Shown here in pieces: positions 1-7,209 of a DNA stretch of 15,643 nt. The translations under genes and the position numbers were made by a program. Within the stretch, counting starts at the first letter, position 1. The number at the start of each line of letters is the position of its first letter. A model generated the notes under the pieces. The model did no database searches. It was given only the letters and a program-made list of their open reading frames with translations, and was not told the DNA's origin. Source of the DNA: an uncultured Mycoplasmatota bacterium (GTDB taxonomy: Bacteria; Bacillota_I; Bacilli_A; RF39; UBA660); contig UROI01000024.1 of assembly GCA_900549325.1 (NCBI GenBank), positions 1 to 15,643 of the forward strand. Reading direction: 5' to 3'.

Positions 1-78
1 AACATAAAAAAAATTAATAAAAAGTAATGACAAGTTACTTTGAATGTGTTATACTCCTGACTTTGACAGTTTTGAAAG

Positions 79-127
79 AGTAAAAACTCTCTGTGCCTTA
101 CTTTATAAGGGCTTAGAGAGTTTTACT
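79..127. terminator. long hairpin inside the left end of the IS
   Basis: AGTAAAAACTCTCT (79-92) pairs with AGAGAGTTTTACT (115-127) with one bulged base, and the loop contains a further gcctta/taaggg pairing. On the minus strand the stem is followed by a short T-rich stretch. It sits just downstream of the transposase stop, so it probably ends the transposase transcript and may also block read-through into the element from outside. Confidence 0.5.
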
Positions 128-155
128 TTGCCTAAAAAAATGCGTATTATTTTTA

Positions 156-1886
156 TTATTTTATCTGTTCGAAAATTTTTTTTAAATCTTTATATGTATT
201 TATTTCATAATCGGTTCTAAAACCAAATAATTCATGTAAATCATCGGTCAAGTCTGTTCTTATATATTCAGGAATATATCCATCTCCTTTTGTTTCTAAT
301 ACATTCATATTTCTTAAAGTATCTAATATTTGTGATGTAGTATATTTATAGTTTAATTTCTTTTCTAATAATCTATAGATAAATAATGAGATAAAGCAAG
401 TCATAAAATGAGCTTTAATCCTATCTTCTCTAGATAGATTAATAGGCCTAGCAAGGAAGTCGCTTTTCATAATTCTAAATGATTCTTCAATTTCCCATCT
501 ACCTTTAACTATTTTGAATATCTCATTTATATCACCAACTAAATTAGTTGTAAGTGCATAATATCCATCATATTTTTCTTCTTCGTCTATCAATGATTGA
601 TTGATAGAGTAAGTTGTATTTTCAGCAATTTCTCCGTTATTTGTTGAGATAGTAGTTTCAACAAATCTTCTATAATCATTTTGATTTTTGCCTTTTCTTG
701 TAACTTGATTTGATTCAATACTTTTCTTGGCTCTTTCAATTTGATTGTTTCTAATATTTCTATTATAATCAAAATATTTAAAACAAAATGTAACTATAAG
801 ATCTTGCTTTACTGATTTGGTTTCTGTCTGAATAATTTTATAAAATAATGTATCATAGTATTTTTCTTTTAAACTATCATTATTTTCTATATCTTCTAAA
901 TTATAAGTGTTTTTTAAGTCATTAGGTATTCGCCATTCTGATTTATCAAATATTTTATTTTTATCTTCTTCTTTTAATTTCTTTAAAGATTGTGTAATTA
1001 CAAATCCACGATTATCTTTAATATTGAAATTTTTAATGTCATCAGATGCAAGCCCAGCATCAGTGCATAATATTATCTTAGAATCATCAAGTTTAAAATT
1101 ATCAACAATTTTAGTTTCTTCAGGAATTAAAGTCTTTTGTTCATTCATATTACCAGGATAAATATTACAAGAAAGGGGTAGTCCGTCTCCATCCATAAAT
1201 AGCCCCATACCAATAATTGGATTAGGTTTATGTTCTTTAGAAATACCATATTTTCTTAAATCATCTTCTTCATCAATTTCAAAGAAATAATTGGTGCAAT
1301 CATAGTAAATAACTTTAGAATTTCTTTTTAATATATTTTTACTATTATTAAATAATTGTTCTTGTATATAGTCCATATTTTCAGCAATATAACTTAATGC
1401 TCTATATTCATCATGTAGCTTAAATTTTGGCTGTTCAATAAAATTTTGACATTGTTTAAATGTTTCTAATTTAGATGATGGATAAATAATCCTTGCATAA
1501 ACTAAGTAGGATAGTATTTCATTTAAATCAAAATGAAATTGATATTTATCTTGAATGGTATCACAGATATTTTTAATATTTAGTTGATTATATAATTTTT
1601 CTAAAAATAAATATCCAACATTAAAAGAAGTTCTTGTATCTTTATCAATTATTTTTTTATTATTCTTCTTAATTAAAATCGTCTCACTATGGAAATGTTC
1701 TTCATTGTATTTTTTTACATAATCTTTTAACCATTCATTATAATCTTGATTACCAGCCATAATTTTAACATCTTCAAGATTACCAATTCGTTTAACTATT
1801 TTGGTAGAACGCTTTCCGTTTTTTGTATAATCTTTTATTATATAAAACAGAGTAGTATTTTTAGATTTAGAATAACTTAATCTCAT
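156..1886 (-). CDS. IS1634-family DDE transposase
   Basis: A 576-aa transposase that would catalyse cut-and-paste or copy movement of the surrounding insertion sequence. The start is taken at 1886 rather than at the longer open frame beginning at 1940. AAAGGTG lies 5 bases before ATG at 1886, and the upstream part of the frame is the promoter itself. The product begins MRLSYSKSKNTTLFYI, typical of the N-terminus of this family. DDE-type regions are visible in order: YYDCTNYFF (first Asp), ILCTDAGLAS (second Asp) and, near the C-terminus, KGRWEIEESFRIMKSDF, which carries the Glu and the R/K residues of the IS4-like YREK-type region. The length fits the family (about 550-600 aa) and no stop interrupts the frame, so the element may be active. 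The assignment to IS1634 rather than another IS4-like group is from recall of the motif pattern. Confidence 0.88.
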   Translation of the reverse strand: MRLSYSKSKNTTLFYIIKDYTKNGKRSTKIVKRIGNLEDVKIMAGNQDYNEWLKDYVKKYNEEHFHSETILIKKNNKKIIDKDTRTSFNVGYLFLEKLYNQLNIKNICDTIQDKYQFHFDLNEILSYLVYARIIYPSSKLETFKQCQNFIEQPKFKLHDEYRALSYIAENMDYIQEQLFNNSKNILKRNSKVIYYDCTNYFFEIDEEDDLRKYGISKEHKPNPIIGMGLFMDGDGLPLSCNIYPGNMNEQKTLIPEETKIVDNFKLDDSKIILCTDAGLASDDIKNFNIKDNRGFVITQSLKKLKEEDKNKIFDKSEWRIPNDLKNTYNLEDIENNDSLKEKYYDTLFYKIIQTETKSVKQDLIVTFCFKYFDYNRNIRNNQIERAKKSIESNQVTRKGKNQNDYRRFVETTISTNNGEIAENTTYSINQSLIDEEEKYDGYYALTTNLVGDINEIFKIVKGRWEIEESFRIMKSDFLARPINLSREDRIKAHFMTCFISLFIYRLLEKKLNYKYTTSQILDTLRNMNVLETKGDGYIPEYIRTDLTDDLHELFGFRTDYEINTYKDLKKIFEQIK

Positions 1887-1911
1887 AATATCACCTTTAC
1901 TATCTAATATC

Positions 1912-1940
1912 ATTATACAATAATACGAGATAATACGCAA
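1912..1940 (-). promoter_or_regulatory. transposase promoter
   Basis: On the minus strand TTGCGT (1935-1940) and TATAAT (1912-1917) are separated by 17 bases. The -10 box ends 25 bases before the chosen ATG at 1886. This supports the shorter transposase start and shows that the element carries its own promoter. Confidence 0.6.
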
Positions 1941-2005
1941 TAGTAAAATGATAAAAAAACTAGATTTTATCTAGGATTACAAGAATTTTAACTATAAAAC
2001 TGTCA

Positions 2006-2155
2006 AACTAGGGCAACTTTATAGTTAACATCAGCTTCCAATAAAGAAAGTCTAATTTCTCTCATCATTTCGCTAATATTTTCTTCTGTTATTTTGCCGT
2101 AGCCCTTAATCTTATGAACCACATCTTGCAATCTATCGCTTAAATTCTCAAACAT
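2006..2155 (-). pseudogene. ffh: 5' fragment of ffh (SRP GTPase), cut off by the IS
   Basis: Reading leftwards from ATG at 2155 the frame gives MFENLSDRLQDVVHKIKGYG, then KITEENISEMMREIRLSLL and EADVNYKVA. This is the start of the N domain of Ffh/SRP54, the GTPase that binds 4.5S RNA and delivers ribosomes to the membrane translocon. AGGTGAT precedes the start at normal spacing, so the 5' end looks functional. After codon 48 (2012-2014) the sequence runs into the end of the IS and stops at TGA (2006-2008). The sequence beyond the other IS end (1-56) does not continue Ffh in any frame I read, so the G and M domains are missing. Because ffh is normally essential, an intact copy is expected elsewhere, or this junction is a rearrangement or misassembly. 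Confidence 0.85.
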
Positions 2156-2175
2156 AAAATTATCACCTAATACAT

Positions 2176-2181
2176 ATTATA
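2176..2181 (-). promoter_or_regulatory. -10 box of the ffh promoter
   Basis: TATAAT on the minus strand lies about 20 bases before the ffh start. The -35 region is only AT-rich with no clear TTGACA match. This promoter diverges from the tRNA-Gly promoter that starts at 2214. Confidence 0.4.
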
Positions 2182-2213
2182 CATTATTTTTTAAACTTTT
2201 TTAATAAAAAAGG

Positions 2214-2242
2214 TTGATTTTTTAATATTTTTTTAATATAAT
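2214..2242 (+). promoter_or_regulatory. tRNA-Gly promoter
   Basis: TTGATT (2214-2219) and TATAAT (2237-2242) are separated by 17 bases. The tRNA begins 16 bases after the -10 box, so the primary transcript has a very short 5' leader. Confidence 0.7.
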
Positions 2243-2257
2243 GTATATATATTCATT

Positions 2258-2332
2258 GCAGATGTGGTTCAACGATTAGAATTCGGCCTTGCCAAGGCTG
2301 AGACGGGGGTTTGACTCCCCTCATCTGCTCCA
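2258..2332 (+). tRNA. tRNA-Gly (anticodon GCC)
   Basis: All four arms fold. The 7-bp acceptor is GCAGATG/CATCTGC. The D arm pairs 2267-2270 with 2279-2282 (last pair G-T). The anticodon arm CGGCC/GGCTG encloses the loop TTGCCAA, so the anticodon is GCC. The T arm pairs 2305-2309 with 2317-2321. The discriminator base is T and CCA is encoded (2330-2332). Two invariant positions differ from the norm: the second G of the D-loop GG pair (position 19) is A (2275), and C56 of the T loop is T (2312; TTTGACT instead of TTCGACT). These bases normally form the G19-C56 tertiary pair, so the exchange to A19-U56 keeps Watson-Crick pairing. It probably decodes GGC/GGT; a specialised, non-translational role is an alternative. 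Confidence 0.92.
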
Positions 2333-2410
2333 TTAAAAATTCAAACACCATTTGGTGTTTTTTTTTATGGAGCATAGTGAGGGAGTCACCACCCGTCAGT
2401 CAAAACCATT
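2325..2410 (+). repeat. 86-bp direct repeat, copy A (tRNA-Gly 3' end, terminator, inverted tRNA half)
   Basis: It starts with CTGCTCCA, the last eight bases of the tRNA-Gly, continues through the terminator and ends at AAAACCATT (2410). Copy B at 7253-7338 is nearly identical, with a few substitutions and two single-base indels. The second half (about 2367-2396) resembles the reverse complement of the tRNA 3' half. The two copies bracket the accessory cassette at 2428-7057, as attachment-site repeats would, but no integrase is present in the window. Confidence 0.8.
2343..2366. terminator. bidirectional terminator of tRNA-Gly and the 2428 gene
   Basis: AAACACC (2343-2349) pairs with GGTGTTT (2354-2360), followed on the plus strand by a T run to 2366. 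On the minus strand the same stem is followed by GAATTTTTAA, so it can also end transcripts coming from the gene at 2428. The same terminator is repeated at 7271-7293. Confidence 0.8.
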
Positions 2411-2427
2411 CTCCAAATAAAAAAAGA

Positions 2428-3159
2428 TTAATTATTACATTTTTTAAAATTAATAATATCCTCTCTTAAATTATTCCATCTAGCACATACAACATATCTA
2501 TCACCTCTATTATTAGAGGTACCATCTATATTTCTTTTTTTAGGCCCTAGTGTCATACATGCAATATGTGGAGAAGTAAAATCTAAACATCTTTTCGATA
2601 AAACAAGATCATATATATCATATTTCATAATCCACACATAGTCATCAGGAGTTCCACTTATTAACGCATCGATATCAAAATTAGAGTTTCTTCCCCTAAC
2701 AATAAATCTATCTACCATATCAACAATTATTTTAGTCTTATTAAAATACTCATTAAATATATCAATATCATTTTGATATAATTCTTTATATTCTGCACTA
2801 CTAAGTAATTTAGAGAAATCTCTTTTTCCATCTTCCTTTAACATATAACCATAATGATAACTAAAATATTTATCTGCTATCTTATATGGAACACCAATAT
2901 CACTTAAATACTTTTTAAATTCTTGTACTTGTTCTTGATGAATAGAATTATTATTACCACACTTTAAACTAACACTTTTAACATAATTTTTATACTTAAT
3001 AAATATATCAGTTTTTTGAACCATCTTATTCTTCCAAGAAATAATAATTTCTTCATCATCAATTACTCCGCCAAATAGTTCCCTCAAAAAGGTTATAGAC
3101 CTATCATCAATTTCATGTAAATACTTATTATTAAATAATTCTACAAAATCACGTTCATT
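2428..3159 (-). pseudogene. restriction-endonuclease-like protein lacking a normal start
   Basis: The frame is open from just after TAA at 3160-3162 to 2428. The peptide from 3159 (NERDFVELFNNKYLHEIDDR and on) looks like a genuine N-terminus, but the frame has no ATG or GTG start there. The only ATG (3156-3158) is one base out of frame and soon hits TAG. The first conventional alternative is TTG at 3087, which would remove about 24 plausible residues and has no good ribosome binding site. From the TTG, residues about 26-52 read KTDIFIKYKN...VSLKCGNNNSIHQEQ, a D-x(n)-S-L-K pattern followed by a conserved-looking NSxHQE, which fits the core of a PD-(D/E)XK-type restriction nuclease. I do not recognise the specific family. 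It is probably a decayed or frameshifted defence nuclease. Its own promoter and the shared terminator at 2343 bracket it as a single unit. Confidence 0.5.
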
Positions 3160-3179
3160 TTACAATCACATCAATGGTA

Positions 3180-3185
3180 ATTATA
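3180..3185 (-). promoter_or_regulatory. -10 box ahead of the nuclease-like ORF
   Basis: The minus strand reads TGATATAAT, an extended -10 box with TATAAT at 3180-3185. A weak -35 candidate (TTTTCC) lies 17 bases upstream. Transcription would begin near 3173, only about 15 bases before the open frame, which leaves little room for a lost start codon. Confidence 0.35.
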
Positions 3186-3190
3186 TCATT

Positions 3191-3238
3191 AAAAAAGATG
3201 TAGGAAAACTGACATTTAAATTTACCAATTTCCTGCAT
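3191..3238 (-). terminator. possible minus-strand terminator
   Basis: On the minus strand the stem formed by 3229-3238 and 3198-3207 is followed by CTTTTTT (3197-3191). Its loop is about 21 bases, longer than usual. It would be a second stop for transcripts leaking past 3315, or the end of a short RNA made from the 3200-3315 region. Confidence 0.35.
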
Positions 3239-3314
3239 TTTATTTTACCATTTACACTAATAATAAAAATGAAAACAAAGAATAAGATAATAAGTTCTAA
3301 AGCATCCCAATATG

Positions 3315-3344
3315 AAAAAAGCACCTATTTTCATATAAGTGCTT
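3315..3344 (-). terminator. terminator of the NUDIX operon
   Basis: On the minus strand AAGCAC (3344-3339) pairs with GTGCTT (3324-3319) and runs into six or more Ts ending at 3315. It lies 44 bases after the NUDIX stop, which makes NUDIX the last gene of the operon. Confidence 0.65.
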
Positions 3345-3387
3345 ATCCCATATCCCGTTGAAATTAAATATGAAACAAAATCAAAAG

Positions 3388-3807
3388 TTATAAATTAATG
3401 TTTTTATTATTCAACTCGATTTTTATCTCCTCAATTATGTGTCCTATATTACCTTCTCCAGCATATTTATTCATATCAAAAAAGTTATCGTTTATATCAA
3501 CCCATTCAAGTTTATTAACTTCTTCAACTAAGAATACATCTTTATTCAATATACCATAATATACTTCAATTGATTTGCCCATAGTAACATATTCAATATT
3601 CATAAAATGAATCAAAGAAATATCATCACAGTTAATATTTGTTTCTTCCCGCAACTCTCTATACGCTTCATTTAATCCATCATTTTCTTTATCAATTTTT
3701 CCACCAACTAAATTAAACATTCCTTTGTAAGGTTCTTTCGTCCTTTTACACATTAAAGTTCTATTTAAGTCTTTTTCAAAAACCACTATTACATTATATT
3801 TTTTCAA
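3388..3807 (-). CDS. NUDIX hydrolase
   Basis: A 139-aa single-domain NUDIX protein, a family that hydrolyses nucleoside diphosphates linked to another group (damaged or modified NTPs, nucleotide sugars, capped RNA). The start is TTG at 3807, preceded by AGAGGTG five bases upstream. The Nudix box is at residues about 36-58, GGKIDKENDGLNEAYRELRE plus ETNI. The metal-binding REL-REE core is intact, but the Glu normally placed eight residues before it is Asn, with a Glu one residue earlier. The N-terminal YNVIVVFEKDLNRTLMCKR strand fits 8-oxo-dGTPase/MutT-like members, but substrate cannot be told from the sequence. It lies 28 bases after the nuclease-helicase gene and is last in the operon with the kinase-methyltransferase, so a role on a nucleotide made or modified by that protein is possible but only inferred. 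Confidence 0.88.
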   Translation of the reverse strand: MKKYNVIVVFEKDLNRTLMCKRTKEPYKGMFNLVGGKIDKENDGLNEAYRELREETNINCDDISLIHFMNIEYVTMGKSIEVYYGILNKDVFLVEEVNKLEWVDINDNFFDMNKYAGEGNIGHIIEEIKIELNNKNINL

Positions 3808-3835
3808 TCTAACACCTCTATATTATTATAACATA

Positions 3836-5686
3836 TCAACGATTAAATTTGATGTTTATTACAACTTTTTTTAAATATTCTTGATATGACTTATCTTCGC
3901 AAAAAACAAAACAGCCCTTTGACCCTCTAGTCAATAAAACGCGATAAGCATTTTTTATCAAAGTATCAACCTGTTTTTGTGCCTCAACATTATTTTCTTT
4001 AAACATTTTCTTTATCCCTTTAAACGAAGGATCAGCCGTACCATGAAAGTTATAATCAGCTATAACTTTATTATCAAATCTTAAATCTTTACCAATTAAA
4101 ACACCTACATAATCAAATTCTAACCCTTGTACAGAATGTATGCATCCTGCTTCATTTATAGAATCATCAATCACAAATGTTTGCCCCTGACCAAGATTCC
4201 AACTAATTTCAAAATCATCAATCTTTATGTCGTGGTAATTTGTATTGTTTAACTCTTTTTTGTTCCAGTTCCAACAATATCCTGCAACCAATCTGGCCAT
4301 ACCATCCGTGTTCTTGTTTTTCACAAGTTCAAAAAGTTCTTTTGGAGTATCAATAACTCTAAAATCATAATTTATCCCTGTTTTATCAAAAAAATTGTTA
4401 ATACCTAAAATGTAATCAACAAAATTAAGATAATCATTTGAGCCATTGCATCTAAATTGATAATCCAATGACATTTCAGTTATTTTACAATTCAAGTTTT
4501 TAGCAATATTTGATATATTCTCAATACTTCCTATATCATTTAAATGTACTTTTTGCAATTCATCTACAAAGAAGATTGAATTGCTAGATGCTTTAATAAT
4601 TTCCTCTATTTGATTAACACCATAATTATTGAAAAGACCAGATTTTTCTGTCAAACAGTGTGCTTCATCTACTATCAAAACATCAATGCTATTTTCTTTA
4701 ACATCAGTATAACTTCCTGAAGATTTAAAAAGAAAATCTATATTTGTCTTTTTTAATTCTCCTTTAAGTTTATAAGAATATATTACTCTAGGAGCGGTGT
4801 TTCTCGTTACATACTGGCATGTTTTACCGCAGTTAATTAACTTATTTAGCAAGTTAATTGCAATTATTGATTTGCCAGTACCCGGCCCACCTTTAACAAT
4901 AATTACATTATTGTTATCATTTTTTATTATTGAAAAGATTTTATCATAAACCAAAACTTGTTGATCTATCAAATTAAAAAAGTCATTTTTATTAATAAGA
5001 CTATTAATACTGTCTTGCAATTTTAATGATGGCTTTATTTTTGAGGAATCAACATTAATCATTATTTGCCCATTATCACCATCACTTAAATTAGACTCTA
5101 TAAACTTTATCAATTTGTGATTATCGTCACTACCAAAGAAAGTCACATCTTTCATAAATGGTTTAAATTTTTTTTGCAATAAAACATCCTTATCTTGAAA
5201 ATGATAGTTATGCATTAACAAGCATGATTTAACAACAACATCAGAACTTTGTATATATAAATTATAATCCTTCAAAATTTGTGTATATGACCAAACCTGA
5301 TATCCAGGATGGACAACATTCTGCATTCCACCATTTAAAAAAGTTTTAACAATATAATCGCTATCCTCAACATCTTCTACATTACTCCATTGTTTAAACT
5401 CAAAGACCAAAAGTATCTGCTGATGAAATGAATTGTAACCTGACAAAATCAAATCGATTCTATTAGAGGTTAGTGGTAAATTATACTCTAGTGTAACAGT
5501 ACAATTTGTAGCAATATTTGTATCAAGTAATATATTGAAAAAAAATTTCAAAGAATTATCCCATGATTCTCTTTCGGAATCAGCACTATATTTGTGCATT
5601 TTTTCTTTTAGCTTTTCATTAAGCATTAAAGATATATTATCAATGTCGTCACAAAATTTTTTTACACTGTTACTATAAACAATCAT
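3836..5686 (-). CDS. DUF2075-type helicase with N-terminal nuclease-like domain
   Basis: A 616-aa protein. Residues about 64-165 look like a PD-(D/E)XK-type domain: RIDLIL (Asp78), FEFKQW (Glu96, Lys98) and HPGYQVWSY, the pattern seen at the N-terminus of many DUF2075 proteins. From about 240 there is a superfamily 1-type helicase/ATPase: Walker A GGPGTGKS (266-273), Walker B with DEAH (340-343), the DUF2075-typical DYQFRCNGSNDYL (about 408-420), a gating region with HSVQGLEFDYVGV and the C-terminal arginine motif RVLLTRGSKG. The start at 5686 has a strong AAAGGAGG site. It begins 2 bases after the upstream methyltransferase frame ends, so the two are translationally linked. Members of this group (Schlafen group 3-like helicase domain) occur in defence islands and phage-resistance loci; an antiviral or nucleic-acid quality-control role is inferred from this and the neighbours. 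Confidence 0.82.
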   Translation of the reverse strand: MIVYSNSVKKFCDDIDNISLMLNEKLKEKMHKYSADSERESWDNSLKFFFNILLDTNIATNCTVTLEYNLPLTSNRIDLILSGYNSFHQQILLVFEFKQWSNVEDVEDSDYIVKTFLNGGMQNVVHPGYQVWSYTQILKDYNLYIQSSDVVVKSCLLMHNYHFQDKDVLLQKKFKPFMKDVTFFGSDDNHKLIKFIESNLSDGDNGQIMINVDSSKIKPSLKLQDSINSLINKNDFFNLIDQQVLVYDKIFSIIKNDNNNVIIVKGGPGTGKSIIAINLLNKLINCGKTCQYVTRNTAPRVIYSYKLKGELKKTNIDFLFKSSGSYTDVKENSIDVLIVDEAHCLTEKSGLFNNYGVNQIEEIIKASSNSIFFVDELQKVHLNDIGSIENISNIAKNLNCKITEMSLDYQFRCNGSNDYLNFVDYILGINNFFDKTGINYDFRVIDTPKELFELVKNKNTDGMARLVAGYCWNWNKKELNNTNYHDIKIDDFEISWNLGQGQTFVIDDSINEAGCIHSVQGLEFDYVGVLIGKDLRFDNKVIADYNFHGTADPSFKGIKKMFKENNVEAQKQVDTLIKNAYRVLLTRGSKGCFVFCEDKSYQEYLKKVVINIKFNR

Positions 5687-5688
5687 TT

Positions 5689-7057
5689 TTACCTCCTTTT
5701 TAGAATTTTACTCTTATCTACACAATTATAGGTCAAATATTCACCAGTTATAAATTTCGAATCATTAAACCTCATTAAAACTTGTTGATTAAAGTCATAA
5801 CCCCATTTTTCATTAGTATAATTATTAATTTTTTGATAAGTACCTATACTCTTTAAATATTCAATGTACATTTCGTAAGAGTTAAATGTCATCAAAAAGT
5901 TATTTCTACATGCAGATAACGGATATAAACCAGCAAACTCTACAATTTTATCCATTTCTTCCAAACTAAATCTACCATTTAAATCGTTCGGTAAAAAGGT
6001 TTCGGAAAGATAATTTTTTCCGGGAACAGAAAATAAAATTTTTTCCGTCACTTGTCAATAAGCTTCTTGCTCTTTTCAAGGCAAGAACTGGATCTTTAAC
6101 ATGATGTAATACATAACTAAATATAATCAAATCAAATTGTCTTGTAAAATCATAATTCATAAAATCTGCATTAATAAATAAAGTATCATTTTTTCCAGTG
6201 AAAATTCTCGCCTGTGCATGACACACCATATCATCACTAATATCTAATCCCAATAAACTAGAATTATCAATTCTACTATCAATTTTAGAAATCAATTTAC
6301 CAGTTCCACATCCTATATCAGCAATCGACATTCCGTTATGGATATTTGTAAACACCTCGTTAGTAATTGGATTTTTTATTCCATGATAAGTTACAAACCT
6401 TGATTTGTCATCCCAAGAATCAGCGATTTTTTTATTAAAAACATTCTCGACGCCAGAACGTTCTTTTGAATTTTCAAACTGCTCTATAAATAAATCAATT
6501 GTTTTTTCAACATCAGCACGATTTGGACAAAATCTTTGTAAACAATATTCATCTATAATATACATCAATTGATTGACAGCCGTATTTAAATCATCATTTA
6601 TCAAAACATAATCATATGATTTTGCATCTTTCAAATTCTTTATATCATCCTCAATGCGTTTAACAGATCTATCATTTCTCCTGTTTTTTAATTCATCCAC
6701 ATTAGGTGGTAACACCAATACAAGTAACGTATCTGGATTGTGTTTTTTCATTTCAATTGCTCTATCAGGAGTTAATTGAAATATCGTTGGGACACTGGCA
6801 TTAATATTATCAATGTCTTTTTCAAAACTACCATAATAATTTCCACCGTATTCTCTAACATTATGCATTAATCCATTATTTAAATATTCTAAAAATTTAT
6901 CTAAAGTGAGAAAATAATAGTCAAATCCATTCTTTTCATGCTCACGAGGTTTCCTCGTTGTACAAGTGGTAAACTTTTGATAACCCCTATTTTTCATTAA
7001 CACTTCTGTAATTGTACCTTTTCCTGAACCACTCGGTCCACTCAAAACTATATTCAT
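5689..7057 (-). pseudogene. guanylate kinase-like / SAM-methyltransferase fusion, frameshifted
   Basis: The start at 7057 (MNIVLSGPSGSGKGT) is chosen because GGGGGGAG lies six bases before it, whereas it directly abuts the ATG at 7063. Residues 1 to about 172 form a guanylate kinase-like domain: P-loop GPSGSGKGT, then TTCTTRKPREHEKNGFDYYF and EYGGNYYGS, which match the GMP-binding regions of Gmk. Residues about 215 onward are a class I SAM methyltransferase with motif I IADIGCGTGK (about 245-254), LGLDIS and SYVLHHVKDP. After LLTSDGK the frame is lost at a run of six T (6039-6044; six A in the gene). The original frame ends at 5972, while the methyltransferase C-terminus (VPGKNYLSETFLPNDLNG and on) continues in the frame ending at 5689. 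Removing one A restores a single protein of about 457 aa. It heads the operon with the helicase and NUDIX genes. A sequencing error, phase variation or polymerase slippage are all possible. Confidence 0.78.
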
Positions 7058-7075
7058 ACTCATCTCCCCCCAAGA

Positions 7076-7105
7076 ATTATATTTAGTTTATCATATAAGT
7101 ATCAA
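7076..7105 (-). promoter_or_regulatory. promoter of the kinase-methyltransferase operon
   Basis: Minus-strand TTGATA (7100-7105) and TATAAT (7076-7081) are 18 bases apart. The -10 box is only 18 bases before the chosen ATG at 7057, so the leader is very short and consists almost entirely of the G-rich ribosome binding site. A short palindrome CCAATTGTTGG (about 7123-7133) just upstream could be an operator. Confidence 0.5.
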
Positions 7106-7167
7106 AAATACAATCAAATTTGCCAATTGTTGGAAATTTTTTAATTTTTGAAAATCTCGACAAGCAT

Positions 7168-7196
7168 TTGACTAAAACTTATAATTACGGTATAAT
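7168..7196 (+). promoter_or_regulatory. promoter of the tRNA-like remnant
   Basis: TTGACT (7168-7173) and TATAAT (7191-7196) are separated by 17 bases, closer to consensus than the promoter of the intact tRNA-Gly. There is no plus-strand coding region downstream. The transcript would run into the tRNA-like remnant and the terminator at 7271. Confidence 0.6.
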
Positions 7197-7209
7197 TAGT
7201 ACATCAAAT

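Larger units (their letters stand above)
57..2012 (-). mobile_element. IS1634-type insertion sequence
   Basis: Both ends carry an inverted repeat whose perfect core is TTTGACAGTTTT (62-73, complemented at 1996-2007). Allowing mismatches it extends outwards to about 57 and 2012. Between them is a single transposase gene on the minus strand with its own promoter, which is the organisation of IS1634-group (IS4-like DDE) elements. A second, subterminal 9-bp inverted match, GCGTATTAT, occurs at 142-150 and 1930-1938. The right end lies directly against an ffh coding fragment. No matching flanking duplication is visible between the 56 bases on the left and the sequence on the right. This family is known for target duplications of very variable length, so the duplication could be long or lost by rearrangement. 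Exact ends are uncertain by a few bases. Confidence 0.75.
3173..3252. repeat. 80-bp nested inverted repeat
   Basis: The outer arms AATGGTAA (3173-3180) and TTACCATT (3245-3252) are perfect. The inner arms ATGTAGGAAA (3198-3207) and TTTCCTGCAT (3229-3238) have one G-T wobble. The element contains a TATAAT box pointing towards the nuclease-like ORF. It could be a small MITE-like element or the remains of one. It is one of the few structures in the roughly 230-base gap between the flanking genes. Confidence 0.5.

Noticed and set aside
1..56. Target-site duplication or ffh remainder beyond the left IS end
   Set aside because: No match to the sequence right of the IS and no Ffh-like reading in any frame was found by eye.
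590..1161. Short open frames inside the transposase gene on both strands
   Set aside because: They are low-complexity translations of the transposase sequence in other frames without start signals.
6036..6046. Programmed -1 ribosomal frameshift at A AAA AAT in the kinase-methyltransferase gene
   Set aside because: The heptamer is in phase, but a -1 shift leads into the wrong frame; the C-terminal frame needs +1 (or -2), so an indel or polymerase slippage fits better.
5689..6051. Separate 120-aa protein starting at GTG 6051
   Set aside because: Its beginning lies inside the methyltransferase fold, it has no ribosome binding site, and one base removed from the A tract joins it to the upstream gene as the missing C-terminus.
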